DNA from: Gammaproteobacteria bacterium
GTDB lineage: Bacteria; Pseudomonadota; Gammaproteobacteria; Burkholderiales; Thiobacillaceae
DNA length: 5,631 bases
Assembly: GCA_018820745.1 (NCBI GenBank)
Contig: JAHJNP010000322.1
Location: forward strand, 1-5,631
Direction of reading: 5' to 3'
Under the pieces are notes generated by a model that was not told the DNA's origin, made no database searches, and worked only from the letters and a program-made list of their open reading frames with translations. This document shows positions 4,620 to 5,631 of this stretch, piece by piece (position 1 is the stretch's first letter; every line of letters starts with the position of its first letter). The position numbers and the translations under genes were made by a program.

Positions 4620-5631
4620 ATCTTCAGATCGAGCGGCCTTATGTCGAGGCCATGATCACGGAATTCCCGCGCCTCGCGCCGCTTCAGGATCAGCTGCGCT
4701 TCGGCAACAAGGTCACGCTGCCGTTCAGCCGGTTCTCCGGCGCAGAACTGGGATTCCTCGGCAATCTCTACCGCGAAGCCGGTCCCGCCATGCGCACGCG
4801 CGCCGCGCAGCTTGCCACGCTGCAGCAGGCGTTCGACGGCCAGGGCACCCGCTTCGGCCCCGACGACGATCTGGAAATGCTGATGCCGGCGATCGCCGGC
4901 TACCTGGCGACGGATGCCCTGCGCGGCTGGCTGTTTCGGGTGAACGTATCGGACAAACCGCTGGCCTACGTGGTCACCCGGCTCGACTACATCGCGTCGT
5001 CCAACGACGAGACCGGCAAGGTGGTGCTCGAACTCAGGGCCAATGCCAAGGGCACGCTCGCCACAGCGGCCTTCCGCATTTCCGCCACCGACATCGTCGA
5101 CAGGACAGTGGCGGAAATTTTCGCCGCCAAGGGCTACGTGCGCGAAAGCACCGAACTGCTCGCCGCCTACGACGACAGCGTGGCGCGCTATTTCGACTGG
5201 CGCGCCCAGTATGGCAAGCAGTTCTCCGCGCAGGGCACCGGCTTTTATGCCGAAGACCCGAGCGCGACCCACCGCGATACCGACTGGTCGCGCAAGGACG
5301 TGGTGGTGCTGTCCTCCGGCAGCGGCGTCACCCGGCTGGTGAACGACGAGGGCATCCTGAGCGCGCGCACCACCACGCTGGAAACGACCGGGGATATTCT
5401 CGGCCCCTACCTGCGCAAGGCGGCGAAGAGCAATCAATACAATGCCGAAGAGGCCATCGGCGAAACCCAGGCGGCGATGCCCAAGGGGCTGTTCACGCAA
5501 CTGCCGGTGCACCCCTACCTCTTCATGTTCCACCTCGACCTGCATCACTACCTGTGGGTGCACGTGGATGACATCGCGCTCTACGAATACCAGCCGGCAT
5601 TGAAGCAGAAGCTGATCCTGCCGCCGGAGCA
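4616..5631 (+). CDS. Probable AAA-family ATPase, N-terminal part (3' partial)
   Basis: ATG at 4616 overlaps the previous stop as ATGA, and the frame stays open for 338 codons to the window edge. Both long frames overlying it, on the minus strand and in another plus frame, are its shadows. The product begins MNLQIERPYVEAMITEFPRL. Residues 1-90 look helical. Next come an alternating, probably beta-rich part (105-160), a helical part (161-205), another beta-rich part (228-260), and a His-rich stretch near 299-316 (VHPYLFMFHLDLHHYLWVHV). The visible end, DDIALYEYQPALKQKLILPPE, resembles the linker that in several AAA proteins comes just before the Walker A segment. From memory of such proteins I infer an ATPase core beyond the window; no Walker motif is visible here, so this is not proved. 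No signal peptide or membrane segment is seen. Pairing with the HepT-like gene suggests a joint function. Confidence 0.85.
   Translation, partial: MNLQIERPYVEAMITEFPRLAPLQDQLRFGNKVTLPFSRFSGAELGFLGNLYREAGPAMRTRAAQLATLQQAFDGQGTRFGPDDDLEMLMPAIAGYLATDALRGWLFRVNVSDKPLAYVVTRLDYIASSNDETGKVVLELRANAKGTLATAAFRISATDIVDRTVAEIFAAKGYVRESTELLAAYDDSVARYFDWRAQYGKQFSAQGTGFYAEDPSATHRDTDWSRKDVVVLSSGSGVTRLVNDEGILSARTTTLETTGDILGPYLRKAAKSNQYNAEEAIGETQAAMPKGLFTQLPVHPYLFMFHLDLHHYLWVHVDDIALYEYQPALKQKLILPPE

Noticed and set aside
4550..5563. A 337-codon open frame on the minus strand opposite the ATPase gene
   Set aside because: It mirrors the GC-rich third positions of the plus-strand gene, is rich in Gly, Ala, Val, His and Arg without family motifs, and conflicts with the ATGA-coupled frame that reads as a normal protein.
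4597..5571. A 324-codon plus-strand open frame overlapping the ATPase gene
   Set aside because: Very high Arg content and low complexity show it to be an out-of-frame reading of the gene starting at 4616.

Overview
The window looks like chromosomal DNA of a GC-rich proteobacterium, most likely a betaproteobacterium (Rhodocyclales or Burkholderiales type). This rests on strong G/C preference at third codon positions, an OprM/NodT-type outer membrane efflux protein, a beta/gamma-type HU protein and the overall gene style; no 16S or other species marker is present. I see no tRNA, rRNA, CRISPR array, insertion sequence or phage gene.

Left part (2-1972, all +): the 3' three quarters of an RND-pump outer membrane factor gene, the end of an efflux operon that begins outside the window. 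After 93 bases comes a complete gene for a class III extradiol dioxygenase-like enzyme of the DODA/YgiD type, with a near-perfect Shine-Dalgarno sequence.

Middle part (1973-4052): a lone HU gene on the minus strand, with a recognisable promoter on its right and a hairpin just past its stop codon. A divergent gap of about 575 bases follows, then a HIT-family hydrolase on the plus strand. Next is a 366-base gap with a doubtful 51-codon reading frame and short repeats, and then a small FmdB-type zinc ribbon gene.

Right part (4053-5631, +): a 186-base spacer with a perfect 26-base hairpin palindrome, followed by two genes joined by a 4-base ATGA overlap. The first encodes a 126-residue helical protein that I align by eye with HepT/DUF86 (HEPN fold). 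It keeps the Arg of the RNase motif but has lost its His and Tyr. The second is open to the end of the window (338 codons seen). It looks like the N-terminal part of an AAA-family ATPase whose Walker motifs would lie beyond the window. This HepT-like plus ATPase pair is the best candidate here for an undescribed system: HepT normally pairs with an MNT nucleotidyltransferase, and none is visible. The remaining genes look like ordinary housekeeping and metabolism.
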